Origin: CALKWS01 sp051020515
GTDB lineage: Bacteria; Actinomycetota; Actinomycetes; Actinomycetales; Beutenbergiaceae
Direction: 5' to 3'
Assembly: GCF_051020515.1 (NCBI RefSeq)
Contig: NZ_CP194857.1
Span: 3,100,001-3,164,000 of the forward strand
Length of the DNA: 64,000 nucleotides
In this document: positions 18,776-31,014 of the stretch, piece by piece
How the letters are laid out: every line of letters begins with the position of its first letter
How positions within the stretch are numbered: the stretch's first letter is position 1
The notes under the pieces: generated by a model
The model's input: only the letters and a program-made list of their open reading frames with translations
The model's database searches: none
Told to the model about the DNA's origin: nothing
Position numbers and translations under genes: made by a program

Positions 18776-21700
18776 GTGCGGGCACGCACGACGATACGCC
18801 GCCGCAGGATCGCAAGTGCGACCGTGGTGTCCCTCGTGCTCGGTACCGTGGTGGCCCTGAGCCTGAACTACGAGGGCGTGGCCACCGCTGATGTCGAACT
18901 GAACGACGGCGGCGTGTGGGTCTCCAACAGCACCGAACTGGCCATGGGCCGGCTGAACTACCCGGTCCAGCAGATCGACGCCTCCCTGGCGGCGACGAGC
19001 CAGAACATCGACCTGCTGCAACGTCACGACGTGGTGTTCATGCGCGACCTGGCCTCGGGCACCATCCAGCGGGTCGACACCGCGCAGGTCGCGACCTCCG
19101 GGCCGGCTACACAACTGCCCGCGAACGCCGACGTGGCCATGGGCGAGGGCACCGTGGGGGTGTTGAACTCCCGTAGCGGTGAATACCACGTGCTCGGTCT
19201 GGACGAACTCGGCGTGCTCGATGAGGGCACCGCCCCGCCGCTGGCGGACCTGGGAGCCCAGGCCGCCCACGTCGTGGCCGACGACGGAACCGCCTTCGGC
19301 CTGAACGGCCTGAGCGGGGAACTGCTCACCGTGAGCCCCGAACTGCGGGCTGAGCGGAGCGCGGCGGCAGAGTCGATCACCGACGACGGTGCGACGGACG
19401 CGGACTCCGGCGGAACCGGTGCGCAGAACTCCGAGCCCGACGATACCGACGCCGCCGGCGAGGACGCCAACACGGACGCACAACAGGAGGACGGCGAAGG
19501 TGAGGAGGTGGATCTCGAGGCCCTGGAGCCCGAGATCAGCCAACTCGAGGAGGCCTACTTCGATGCGAGCGTCCAGACCCAGATGACCGCCGTGGGCACC
19601 ACCCCGGTGGTGCTCAGTATGCGCCAGGAGGGCCCGGACGCACCGGTCGAGGCTGTGCTTGTGCAACCACGGGAGAACGTCCTGGACCTGTCCGGGTTGG
19701 ACGTGGATCTGGCCTCGGCGCGGTTGCAGGCGGCCAGTCCAGACGGGAACTCGGTGGCGATCGCCACCACTGACGCCCTGATCGAGGTCCCGCTGCGTGG
19801 CGGCGAACCCGTGGTGTGGAAGGTGCAGACGCCGGGGGAGCCGGTTCAGCCGGTGCAGGTGAGCGGCTGCCTGCACGGGGCCTGGACCGGGTCCGCGCCG
19901 CTGCACCTGCGCACCTGCCGCGGCGCCGACCCGGTCGAACAGGCGATCCCCTCCGCCGGCGCCGGTGCGGACCTGGTGTTCCGGGTGAACCGGCAGCTCG
20001 CGGTGCTCAACGACATGCGTAATGGTGACTCCTGGATGCTGGAGGACACCCTGATCCTGGTGGACAACTGGGAGGACATCACCCCGCCCCAGGATCAGCA
20101 GGAGGAGGAAGAGGAGTCCCTGCAGGAGATCCGTGACGAGGTCCCCTTGGACAGGGAGGCGGAGAACCGCGACCCGAACGCCGAGCCGGACTCCTTCGGA
20201 GTGCGCGCAGGGCGCACCGTGATGCTCCCGGTTCTGGACAACGACTCCGATCCCGACGGCGACCTGCTCACCGTCTCCGAGTTCGAGGATGTGCCGGAGA
20301 GTTTCGGTACCGTGGAGCACGTGCTGGGCGGACGCGCCCTGCAGATCCACGTCGCCGCGGAAGCCAGCGGCCAGCACCGCTTCTCGTACACCGCCGATGA
20401 CGGCCGTGGGGGCACCGATAGCGCTCAGGTGAGCCTGGACGTGGTGCCGCCGGGACAGAACTCGCCGCCCGAGCAACTGCGCGACATCGGCGCCGAGGTG
20501 GTCGCCGGCGAGTCCGTCGAGGTCAACATCATGAACGATGTGCGCGACCCCGACGGCGATCCGATGTACGTGATCGGTGCCGAGGCGCCGGAGAGCCTGG
20601 AGGTGATCACCTCTCCGAACGGGCTGACCAGCATCACCGATCGTGGCATCGAGGTGGGCCTGAAGCAGATCGTGGTGCTCGTGGGGGACGGCACCGATAT
20701 CGGTGAGGTGCTCATCGACATCGAGGTGCTCCCGGACGGGCCCTACCCGCCGACCGCGGTGTTCGACTTCGCCACGGCGTTCGTCGGGGAGACGATCACG
20801 GTGGAGCCGCTGGTCAATGACATCGACCCGAACGGCCGCCCGCTGCGCCTGTCGCACGTGGAGCAGGTGCCGAACGCACAGATCGTCACCGACAACGATG
20901 CCGGCACGTTCACCTTCACGTCCGACATCGCCGACGACTACTACATGACGTACATCGTGGCCGATGACGACGGCAGTTCGGCCACCGGGTTGGTGCGCGT
21001 CAGCGTCGTCGGCCAGGACGAGGGGGCACCGCCGGTTGCGGTGGCCGACACCGCACTCCTGCCGCCGGGTGGCTCGGTGCTGGTGGATGTGCTGGAGAAT
21101 GACTCCGACCCGGCCGGCGGGGTGCTGGCGGTGCAGCAGATCGACGTGCCGCCCGGACTCGGGCTGCACGTGGCGATCGTGGACCACCGGCTGCTGCGCA
21201 TCTCTTCCAACCAGACCCTGTCCGAGCCGGTCACCCTGACCTACACCGTCTCCAACGGGGACCAGAGCGCCGTCGGTGAGGGTGCAGGTGCTGCCCCTGG
21301 TGCACGCCGAGGCCGCCCGGCCCCCGATCGCGGTGCGCGATTCGGCCCGGGTTCGGGTGGGGGACTACGTCACCATCCCGGTGCTGGCCAACGACTCCCA
21401 CCCCAACGGGCTGGAGTTCTCCCTCGACACCGACCTGGTGGAGGAACCGGAGGCCGGGCTGATGTTCGTGGCCGGTGACGTGGTCCGGTACATGGCCCCT
21501 GACACCCCGCAGACCGTGACCGGGGTCTACCGCATCACCGACGAGAACGGACAGTCCCACTCGGCGCCGATCACGGTCAATGTGGTCGCCAGTGGGGACG
21601 AGTCGAACTCCCCGCCGGTACCGGAGGACGTGGTCTCCCGTGCCTTCGCCGGTGAACGGGTGCGGATCCCGATCAACACCCACGGCATCGATCCCGACGG

Positions 21701-24700
21701 TGACTCGGTTCGGGTGCTCGGTGTGGAGTCCTCCCCGGAATTGGGTCGCATCGTGGAGCAGGGTCCGGGGTACCTGGACTATCAGCCCTACACCGACTCC
21801 CGTGGCACCGATGAGTTCCGCTACACCGTCCAGGACCGTCTCGGCGCGGTCGCCGCCGCCAGCATCACGGTCGGGGTGATCAATCCCCCGGACCGGAACC
21901 GGCCCCCGGTCGCCGTGCCCGACGAGGTGACGGTGCGCCCGGACCGTGAGGTCCAGGTGGACGTGCTCGCCAATGACACCGACCCGGACGGGGACCGGCT
22001 GGTCTTCGGCGACCCCTCGATCGCCGACGACGGGGGCCTGGCCGACGTCGGCATCCGGGACGCCACCGTGCTGTTCACGTCCCCGAGCGAGCCCGGCACC
22101 TATCTGATCCAGTATCTCGTGAGCGACCGCAACGGCGGGGAGGACGTGGGCACCCTGTCGATCACCGTGGACCCGGACGCGGATCCGCAGCCACCGGTCG
22201 CGGTGGATGACCAGGTCCCCGCGGACGCGATCGCAGGCATGGAGACCATCACCGTCGGGGTGCTGGAGAACGACTACGACCCCGACGGCAGCGTCGACGC
22301 CCTGAGGTTGTCGGTTCCCGAGGGCAACCCCACCGCACGGCTGAGCGTCGACGGAAGGGAGTTGGAGGTGGATCTGACGCCGGAGCGCCAGGTCATCACC
22401 TACCAGATCACCGACGAGGACGAGTTGAGTTCCTACGCGTTCGTGGAGGTTCCGGGCCTGGAGGACACCGGCCCGGTGAAGCGCTCCGATGCTCCGCCGA
22501 TCGAGGTCGACTCCGGTGACCGGATCGAGATCCCCCTGGATGATCATGTGACCTCGATGTCCGGGGACCCGGTGCAGTTGACCGACTTCTCCCTGGTTCG
22601 TGCCACCAACTCCGACGGCTCCGAACTGGTGGTCGATGAACAGACCCTGGCCTACACCTCCGCGGAGGGGTACCACGGGCCGGCCACGATCACCTTCGAG
22701 GTCACCGACGCCCTCGACCTGAACGTGGACGGGCTGCGCAGTTCGGTGATCACCCTGGACATCACGGTGCACTCGGTCGAGAACGTGGCGCCCCAGATGC
22801 GTCCCGGTTCCCTGGAACTGGAAGCGGGCGGGGACCCCGGCAGCCTGAACCTGCAGCGCCTGGCGGAGGACCCCGACGGCGAGGTGCACCTGCTCACCTA
22901 CGAGATCGTCTCGGTCCCGGCCGGGTTCGACGCCTCGATCGACGACGCGAACATCCTCACCGCCTCCGCCGGCAACGACACCACCCCCGGCACCGAGGAG
23001 GTCATGGAGGTGGAGGTGACCGATCCCGAGGGCGCCTCGGTGACCGGCGAGATCACCCTGACCGCCACCGCCAGCAACCGGCCGCTGATCGTAGCCAATG
23101 ACGACGACGCCGGGGAGGTGCACCAGGGCGAGAGCGTGACCGTCGATGTGCTCGCCAACGACTCCAACCCGTTCCCGGGGGAGGCGCGCACGCTGTTGTT
23201 CGCCACCACCGAAGCCGGTGTGGCCGACGTGTCCGTCAGTGGCGACAACGTCACCTTCACCCCCGGGTCCGACTACGTGGGCCGGCTCTCCATCGTCTAC
23301 ACCGTCGTGGATGTGACCGGCGACCCGGACCGCCAGGTCCAGGCCCGGGTGAGCGCTGCGGTGATCGGGGCGCCGGAGGCCCCGGCGCCGCCCAGAGTGG
23401 AGTCGGTGGGCAACCAGCAGGCGCAACTGTCCTGGAGCCCGCCGACCGACAACGGCTCACCGATCACCGGGTACCGGGTGGAGGGCGGCGGAGTCTCCCA
23501 GATGTGCGGGTCGACCACCTGCACCATCACGGGGCTGACGAACGGCACCGTGTACAACTTCACCGTGATTGCCATCAACGCGGTCGGGGAGTCCCCGGCC
23601 AGCGGTGCTTCCGGTGACGCCCGCCCGGACGTCAAGCCCGATGCGCCCGGGGCGCCGACCGTGGAGTTCGGTGACACCGAGCTGACGTTGAACTGGAACC
23701 AGCCGAACAACGAAGGCACCCCGATTACGCACTACGACGTGCGGATCTCACCCGGCGGGGGCGGTAGCGATCAGGTGAGCGTGACCGGCACCGGCCACAC
23801 CTGGACCGGACTGACCAACGGTCAGGCCTACACCTTCCAGGTGCGCGCGGTGAACGAGGCCCCTGACCCGGGGGACTGGAGCGCCTGGTCGGCCGCGGAG
23901 ATCCCCTCCGGACCGCCCTTCCAGCCGGACGCGCCGCGCGCCACCCGTGTGGACATCGCTGCCGGCGGGCAACTGCAGGTCAGCTGGACCGAGCCGAACA
24001 CCAACGGTGACTCCATCGACGCCTACCACCTGTACATGTACAAGGACGGTGTGGCGCAGCCGGTGATCACCGTCGGGGGCAGCACCCGGCAGCGGACCGT
24101 GAACGTCGAGAACGCCCACGACTACACCTTCGCCGTGGTGGCGCAGAACCGTGCGGGGGAGTCCGAGGCGTCGCCGCAGTCGACCCCGGTGCGCTCCTTC
24201 GGCGCACCCGGCCGCACGCAGGGGGTCAGCGCCTCCGCGGACGGGGAGAACGGCCGGGCGACCATCTCCTACACCGCCCCCAACGACAACGGGCAACCGA
24301 TCTCCCGCTATGAGTACCGCCTCAACGGCGGCAGCGTGCAGGCCCTGCCGTCCGGCGGCCGGATCAGCGGCCTGAACAACGGCAGCAGCTACACCGCGCA
24401 GGTGCGTGCCTGCAACACCTACTGCGGGCAGTGGAGTGCCTCCTCCAACTCCTTCACCCCCTACGGGCCGCCGGTGGCGGGGTCGGTGAGTTCTGACGTC
24501 GATGAGCGGCGGGTGAGTTTCTCCTGGCGCTCCCCGTCCGGTAACGGCGCGAGCATCGAGCGCTCGGAGTACCGCACCCGCAGCGGCAGCAGCGGCTGGA
24601 CCTCCTGGCAGCGCGGCACACCCACAGACAGCACCTCCCTGCGCGGGGACTGGGAGGAGACGCACCGGATCGAGGTCCGCTGGGTGAACAACCACGGTCA

Positions 24701-25088
24701 GACCTCGCCGGTCGCGGCGGACTCCCGGCGCGCCGCGGACCGCCCGCCACCACCGGAACCGCCACCGGTACCCCGGGCCTGGGTCACCAAGGGCGACGCG
24801 CGGCCCTGCGACCGTGGTACGAACTGCCACACGTTCCGCCTGCACTGGTCGGACTGGCCCGCGGGGACCCATGACGTCAATGTGCGGGCCTCGGGCAGCC
24901 AGTGCGGTACCTTCGACACCTCCCAGCGGAACGGCCCCTACCGGATGTCCATGGGGGGCAACGGCAGCGCCATCATCACCCACCAGGGATACACACCCCC
25001 GCACTACGGCTCCAACTGCACCGCGACGGTGCGTCCCACGATCTCCGGGGCGCCGGGCAACGCCGTCATCGAGACGCGCAACTGGTAA
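18776..25088 (+). CDS. Giant surface protein with tandem Ig-like and Fn3 domains, frameshifted in the assembly
   Basis: About 2,103 residues after repair. An Arg-rich N-terminus and one hydrophobic segment (about 12-34) form a signal anchor. Residues 40-430 look like a beta-rich, propeller-like region with an acidic insert. From about 460 to 1,530 at least nine Ig/cadherin-like repeats carry calcium-type motifs such as NDSDPDGD, NDTDPDGD, NDYDPDGS. Five Fn3 domains follow (SWSPPTDNGSPITGYRV, NWNQPNNEGTPITHYDV, SWTEPNTNGDSIDAY, SYTAPNDNGQPISRYEY, SWRSPSGNGASIERSEY), then a Cys-containing C-terminal domain. The frame breaks at about 21283: GAGGG for GAGG. GTG 18776 has GGGAGGAG 7 bases upstream. 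It corresponds to the Fn3 protein of PFNA-type clusters, but with a long added Ig array. Confidence 0.9.
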
Positions 25089-25127
25089 CTCCCCGAACCT
25101 GCACAGCCCCAGCAACCAGAGGACCTC

Positions 25128-26114
<987 letters not shown>

Positions 26115-26120
26115 TTCCTC

Positions 26121-27365
26121 GTGAGCACCACCCAGGCATCCACACCCGAGACCACCCGTTCGGTGACCCGGACGGTCACCCAACTGGTCGGTCAGGTGCG
26201 TCGCACCACACAGGCGTTGAGTTGGATCTCCCGCGCCGCGTGGGTGCTGCTCGCCCTCGGGGTGGTGGGTTTGGTGGCCGGGCGGATGCTCGGCTGGGTC
26301 GAACTGGTGGTGCTGGGCGCGGGTTTCACCGCGACGGTGATGGTGGCCGCGATCTTCGCGATCGGCCGCCACCCCTACGCCATCGGACTGCGCCTGCGCG
26401 AAGGCCGGGTGGTGGTGGGGGAGCGCGCCATGGGCGGGGTCGATGTGCGCAACGTCGGGGACCGGCCCGTGCTGCCGGCCCGCATCGAACTGCCGGTGGG
26501 CGGGAGCAGAGCCAGTTTCGCTCTGCCGGCCCTGGCCCCGGCGGAGGAGCACGATGAACTGTTCGTGATCCCCACCGCCCGGCGCGGCGTGATCACCGTG
26601 GGTCCGGTCTCCTCGGTTCGCGGTGACCCGCTCGGTCTGGTGCGCCGCTCGGTGCTGTGGACCGATCCGGAGGAACTCTACGTCCACCCCCGCACGGTCC
26701 GGATGGGCTCGTCCGCCGCAGGCTTCCTGCACGACCTGGAGGGCCAGGAGACCCGCGACGTCACCAACGCGGACCTGTCCTTCCACGCGCTGCGCGAGTA
26801 CGGACCCGGGGATGACCGTCGATACGTGCACTGGCGTTCCTCGGCCAAAACCGGCACCTTGATGGTGCGCCAGTTCGAGGAGACCCGGCGCTCCCACATG
26901 GTGGTGGCGATGAGTTCCCAGGAACGTGACTACGGTGACCCGGAGGAGTTCGAACTGGTCATCTCCGCACTCGGTTCCCTGGGTCTGGAGGCCATCCACG
27001 CCTCGAAGGACCTGACCGCGATGGCCAGCCACGAGGTGATCTCGAGCACCACCACACGCAGACTCCTCGATGACCTGACCCGGCTGGAGGCGGTCCACAG
27101 CCCCAGCACGCTGGTGGACCTGGCTCGTGCCGTCACCCGGGACGTCCAGCGCGCCACGGTGGTGGTGCTGTTGTGCGGCTCCGAGGTGGGGCCGCGGGAG
27201 ATCCGCGCCGCCGGTGCTGTCCTGCCCCTGGGCGTGCGGTCCCTGGCGATCCAGGCGCGGATCGGGGCCGAATCGACCGTGCGCCGGCTCGGACAGGTGA
27301 CCACGCTGACCCTGGGCTCCCTGGAGGACCTGCCCCGGGGGTTCCGGAAGCTGGAGCGCGTGTGA
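26121..27365 (+). CDS. DUF58 domain membrane protein
   Basis: A 414-residue protein with two hydrophobic segments (about 38-57 and 60-80), an exposed beta region, then the DUF58 signature FHALREYGPGDDRRYVHWRSSAK and a VWA-like C-terminal part. DUF58 proteins are constant partners of MoxR ATPases. The stop overlaps the start of the next gene (GTGA). Start GTG 26121 is six bases after the moxR stop. Confidence 0.92.
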   Translation: MSTTQASTPETTRSVTRTVTQLVGQVRRTTQALSWISRAAWVLLALGVVGLVAGRMLGWVELVVLGAGFTATVMVAAIFAIGRHPYAIGLRLREGRVVVGERAMGGVDVRNVGDRPVLPARIELPVGGSRASFALPALAPAEEHDELFVIPTARRGVITVGPVSSVRGDPLGLVRRSVLWTDPEELYVHPRTVRMGSSAAGFLHDLEGQETRDVTNADLSFHALREYGPGDDRRYVHWRSSAKTGTLMVRQFEETRRSHMVVAMSSQERDYGDPEEFELVISALGSLGLEAIHASKDLTAMASHEVISSTTTRRLLDDLTRLEAVHSPSTLVDLARAVTRDVQRATVVVLLCGSEVGPREIRAAGAVLPLGVRSLAIQARIGAESTVRRLGQVTTLTLGSLEDLPRGFRKLERV

Positions 27366-29665
27366 GCGCCCCGGCACCGGCAGCGAGGCCGCCGGAGGGC
27401 TCACCGGTCCCCGCTTCGGGCCCGGCGGGCGGCGGGACCCGGCGCGACCGCGTCGGCCGCGGGTCCTGGTGGCCCGGAGCCGGCTGGTTCACCACCGAGC
27501 GTGTCCTGGCGATCGTGGTGCCGGTGCTGCTGATCGCGATGGCGTTGGCCCCCCTGGAACCGGTGTACCTGTCGGCGCGGCTCTTCCTCGTCGCCGGCGT
27601 CGCCCTGGTGCTCGGCACCACGATCGCGGTGCTCGGGGCGATGGTGCGCTGGCACACCCTGACCGTGCTCGCGGTGGCGCTGCCGACGTTCTTCGCCTTC
27701 GGCGGCCTGGTCGCCCCCGGCAGTGCGATCGGCGGGGTCATCCCCACTCCCACCACCTGGCAACTCATGGGCCGGGGCGTGGTGACCGTATGGAAACAGG
27801 TCCTGACCATCGCCCCGCCGCTGGGCAGCACCGGAGCGCTGCTGCTGCTGCCTTACCTGCTGGCGTTCGTTGGGTCCCTGGTCGCCGTGACGATCGCGCT
27901 ACGGGCCCGGCACTACTCCCTGTCCCTGATCCTGCCGGGTGCGGTTCTGGTGGCCTCGATCCTGTTCGGCACCCGGCTCTCGGTGCTGCCCGGGGTGCTC
28001 GGGGTGGCCGGGGTGCTGATCAGCCTGACCTGGGTGGCCCAACGCGCCGGACGACTGGAACTGAATCGCGTGCTGGCGGTCTCGGTGGTGCTCGGGATGG
28101 CGGCGGTGGCCGGCACCGGTGCCTCCCTGGTGCTGACCCCCAGCCAGCCCCGAATGGTGTTGCGCGACTACGTCGAGCCACCGCCGGACCCGCACGACTA
28201 CACCAGCCCCCTGGCCGCCTTCCGCTACTTCGTGGATGACCTGGGCGAGGAGACCCTGCTGCGGGCCACCGGTGTGCCGGCCGGCACACCGGCCCTGCGG
28301 CTGGCCACCATGGACTCCTACGACGGGATGGTCTGGGACGTCACGCCCGGGCAGACCCCGGCTACCGGGTCCTTCACCCGGACCGGGGACCGGATCACCG
28401 TGGAGGTCCCCGAGGACCCCGCCCGGATCCAGGTGGACGTCGACGCCCTCGGTGGGGTGTGGGTCCCCAATATCGGGATGAGCATCGACGTCACGTTCAC
28501 CGGGCCCCGCGCGAGCGATCAGACCGAGGGCTTCTACTACAACACCGCCACCCACACGGGCCTGACCACGGCGGGACTGCGGGAGGGAGACTCCTACCAG
28601 CTGACGGCCCATCAGCCCGAGCCCGTCCAGGACCTGGAGACCACGCGTCTGGTGGCCGAGAGCCTCGCACTGCCCGAGCCCCGTCAGGTGCCCGACGTGG
28701 TCTCCTCACTGGCCACCCAGTTCGCCGACGGGTACACCGGGGACTACCCGCGGATCGAGGCGATCGCCTCGACCCTGTCCACCCAGGGCTTCTTCTCCCA
28801 CGGCCTGGTCAACGAGGTGCCCTCCCGGCCCGGCCACGGGGCCGGGCGGATGCTGGACATGCTCGAGGCCGAGCAGATGGTGGGCGACCACGAGCAGTAC
28901 GCCGCCGCGATGGCCCTGATGGTGCGGGCCTTGGGCTACCCCGCCAGGGTCGTCATGGGATTCGAGGTGGATCCCGCCGGCGGCACGGTGCAGGTTCGGG
29001 GCGAGGATGTCACCGCCTGGGTCGAGGTGCCCTTCGAGGGGCACGGCTGGTTGCCCTTCTACCCGACGCCGGATGAGGACCAGGTGCCCCAGGCCGAGGA
29101 CCCCGACCCCCTGGACCACCCCCAGCCCCAGGTGCTGCAGCCGCCGGATCCCCCGCAGGAACCCCCGGACGTGCCACCGGAGGACCGCGACGACGCGGAG
29201 GTCCAGGACGAGACCACCGAGGATGAGCAGGAGCAGCGAACCTGGGCGCTGATCGCCGCCGTTGCGGCGATCCCCCTGTTGCTGCTGCTCAGTCCGTTCC
29301 TGATCATCGCTGCGGTCAAGGCCCGACGGCGACGGCGCCGGCGCACCGTCGGGACACCGGACCGGCGGATCGCCGGGGGGTGGACCGAGCTGGAGGATCA
29401 GGCGATCGACCTCGGATCCGGGCGCGCCGACGGGCTCACCCGCCGGGAGGCCGCTGCCGAGCTGGACGCCCGTTTCGAGGGCGCGGGCACCTCGGGGCTG
29501 GCCATCGCCGCCGACGCGGGTGTCTTCGGTCCGCGCCTGCCCGATGAGGAGGAGGCGGCCACGTTCTGGGTCGAGGTGCGGGCCGCCCGATCCCGGCTGC
29601 GCGGGAGCGTGGGGCGGCGAGCCAGGTTCCGTTCCCACTTCTCCCCGCGATCGCTTCGCCGCTGA
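27362..29665 (+). CDS. TgpA-like transglutaminase-fold membrane protein lacking the catalytic triad
   Basis: A 767-residue protein. About seven hydrophobic helices fill residues 45-260, an extracellular transglutaminase-like domain follows (about 270-590), then an acidic Pro/Asp/Glu linker, a further helix (about 630-655) and a cytosolic tail. The domain keeps the fold landmarks LGYPARVVMGFE, AWVEVPFEGHGWLPF and PTPDE, but the Cys, His and Asp positions are H510 (GDHEQYAAAM), T551 (DVTAWVEV) and Y567 (LPFYPTP). It should therefore not be an active transglutaminase. The three changes are spread over 170 bases with the frame intact, so they are not sequence errors. It is coupled to the DUF58 gene by GTGA. 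Confidence 0.9.
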   Translation: MSAPAPAARPPEGSPVPASGPAGGGTRRDRVGRGSWWPGAGWFTTERVLAIVVPVLLIAMALAPLEPVYLSARLFLVAGVALVLGTTIAVLGAMVRWHTLTVLAVALPTFFAFGGLVAPGSAIGGVIPTPTTWQLMGRGVVTVWKQVLTIAPPLGSTGALLLLPYLLAFVGSLVAVTIALRARHYSLSLILPGAVLVASILFGTRLSVLPGVLGVAGVLISLTWVAQRAGRLELNRVLAVSVVLGMAAVAGTGASLVLTPSQPRMVLRDYVEPPPDPHDYTSPLAAFRYFVDDLGEETLLRATGVPAGTPALRLATMDSYDGMVWDVTPGQTPATGSFTRTGDRITVEVPEDPARIQVDVDALGGVWVPNIGMSIDVTFTGPRASDQTEGFYYNTATHTGLTTAGLREGDSYQLTAHQPEPVQDLETTRLVAESLALPEPRQVPDVVSSLATQFADGYTGDYPRIEAIASTLSTQGFFSHGLVNEVPSRPGHGAGRMLDMLEAEQMVGDHEQYAAAMALMVRALGYPARVVMGFEVDPAGGTVQVRGEDVTAWVEVPFEGHGWLPFYPTPDEDQVPQAEDPDPLDHPQPQVLQPPDPPQEPPDVPPEDRDDAEVQDETTEDEQEQRTWALIAAVAAIPLLLLLSPFLIIAAVKARRRRRRRTVGTPDRRIAGGWTELEDQAIDLGSGRADGLTRREAAAELDARFEGAGTSGLAIAADAGVFGPRLPDEEEAATFWVEVRAARSRLRGSVGRRARFRSHFSPRSLRR

Positions 29666-29679
29666 GGTACCCGCGACGA

Positions 29680-29685
29680 TAGGCT
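29680..29685 (+). promoter_or_regulatory. -10 hexamer of leaderless LarA-like gene
   Basis: TAGGCT lies exactly 6 bases before ATG 29692, so the LarA-like gene probably has its own leaderless transcript, separate from the preceding operon. Confidence 0.5.
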
Positions 29686-29691
29686 GGGCCC

Positions 29692-31004
29692 ATGTGGTTC
29701 CATCACGAGGAACGTTGGGTCAGCGAGCAGACCATCAAGGACCTGTGCGTCGAACTGATCGACCAGGCTCGCAGCCGGCTGGGGATCGCGGACCTGCGCC
29801 GGGTGCTGCTGCTCCCGCCCGACATCACCCGGGCACACTCCGGCGTCGGCTGGATCACCGAGCACCTCTATCACCTGCTCACCGACGCCGGGGCGGACGT
29901 GCACCTGATCCCCACCCTGGGACAGCACGTGCCACACACCCCGGCGGACAACACCTTCATGTTCGGCTCCGTGCCGCATGAGCGCATCCACGTGCACGAC
30001 TGGAAGGACGGGGTCACCCACCTCGGCACCGTGCCGGCCGAGAAGGTGGCCGAGTTCACTGGGGGGGCGGTGGCCTGGGATATCCCGATCGACGTCAACA
30101 CCATGACCGTCACCGGGGACTGGGACCTGATCATCAACGTCGGACACGTGGTGCCGCACGAGGTGCTCGGGTTCGCCAACCACAACAAGAACTACTTCAT
30201 CGGCCTCGGCGGGAAACGGCTGCTGGGTGCCTCCCACATGGCCTCGGCCGTCTACGGCATCGAGAACAACCTGGGCAATCGCTCACTCCGGTGCGCCAGG
30301 CGTTCAACTACGCCGAGGAGCGCTTCCTGTCCCACCTGCCCGACGTCTATCTGCAGGTGGTGATGGACTACGACTCCGACTCCACCCTGCGCCACACCGG
30401 CGTGTACGTGGGGGACGGGTTGGAGACCTACCTGGCCGCTGCCCGCGCCAGCACCGAGCAGAACATCATTCCCTTCGATGAGCCGGTGGACAAGATCGTC
30501 GCGGTGATGCAGGCCGATGAGTTCCGGGCCACCTGGGTGGCGAACAAGGCTGTGTACCGCACCCGGATGGCGATGGCCGACGGCGGTGAGCTCGTGGTCA
30601 TCGCCCCCGGTGTCGAGCGGTTCGGCGAGCAACCCGAGGTCGATGCGCTGATCCGCAAGTACGGATACCTGAGTAAGGAGGAAGTGTTGGCCCACTACGC
30701 GGTGGAGGCGGACATGCAGGACATTCCGCACGGCACCGCCCACCTCGTGCACGGCTCACCCGAGGGCCGATTCACCATCACCTACGCCCCCGGCGGGCTG
30801 ACCCGGGCCGAGATCGAGTCCGTCGGCTACCGGTACATGGACCCCGGCGAGGCGCTTCGCCGTTACGATCCCGAGATCATGACCGACGGCTGGAACACCA
30901 TGGATGACGGCGAACGCGTCTTCTACATCTCCACCCCCTCGGCCGGGTTGTGGGCCACCCGCGAGCGGCTGGCCGCCCGGTCCGCGCACGAGCGACACCA
31001 CTGA
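29692..31004 (+). CDS. LarA-like (DUF2088) protein, frameshifted in the assembly
   Basis: About 437 residues after repair. Motifs of the lactate racemase LarA family are present: PPDITRAHSG (D-x-TR), LGQHVPHTPAD (first His), and INVGHVVPHEVLGFANHNKN with the His and Lys that hold the nickel-pincer cofactor in LarA. The frame breaks near 30281-30285, where one missing base restores TPVRQAFNYAEERF. LarA homologs racemize or epimerize 2-hydroxy acids, and the substrate here cannot be told. No cofactor genes (larB, larC, larE) lie in the window. It is followed 10 bases later by an FHA gene. Its link to the signalling locus is uncertain. Confidence 0.8.
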
Positions 31005-31014
31005 GACCGCCGTC

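Noticed and set aside
18740..23426. Very long open frames on the minus strand opposite the giant protein (over 700 residues each)
   Set aside because: They mirror the coding strand of a very GC-rich gene, are rich in His, Arg and Gly, and show no domain motif. The same holds for the minus-strand frames at 14827-16011 and 4947-7127.
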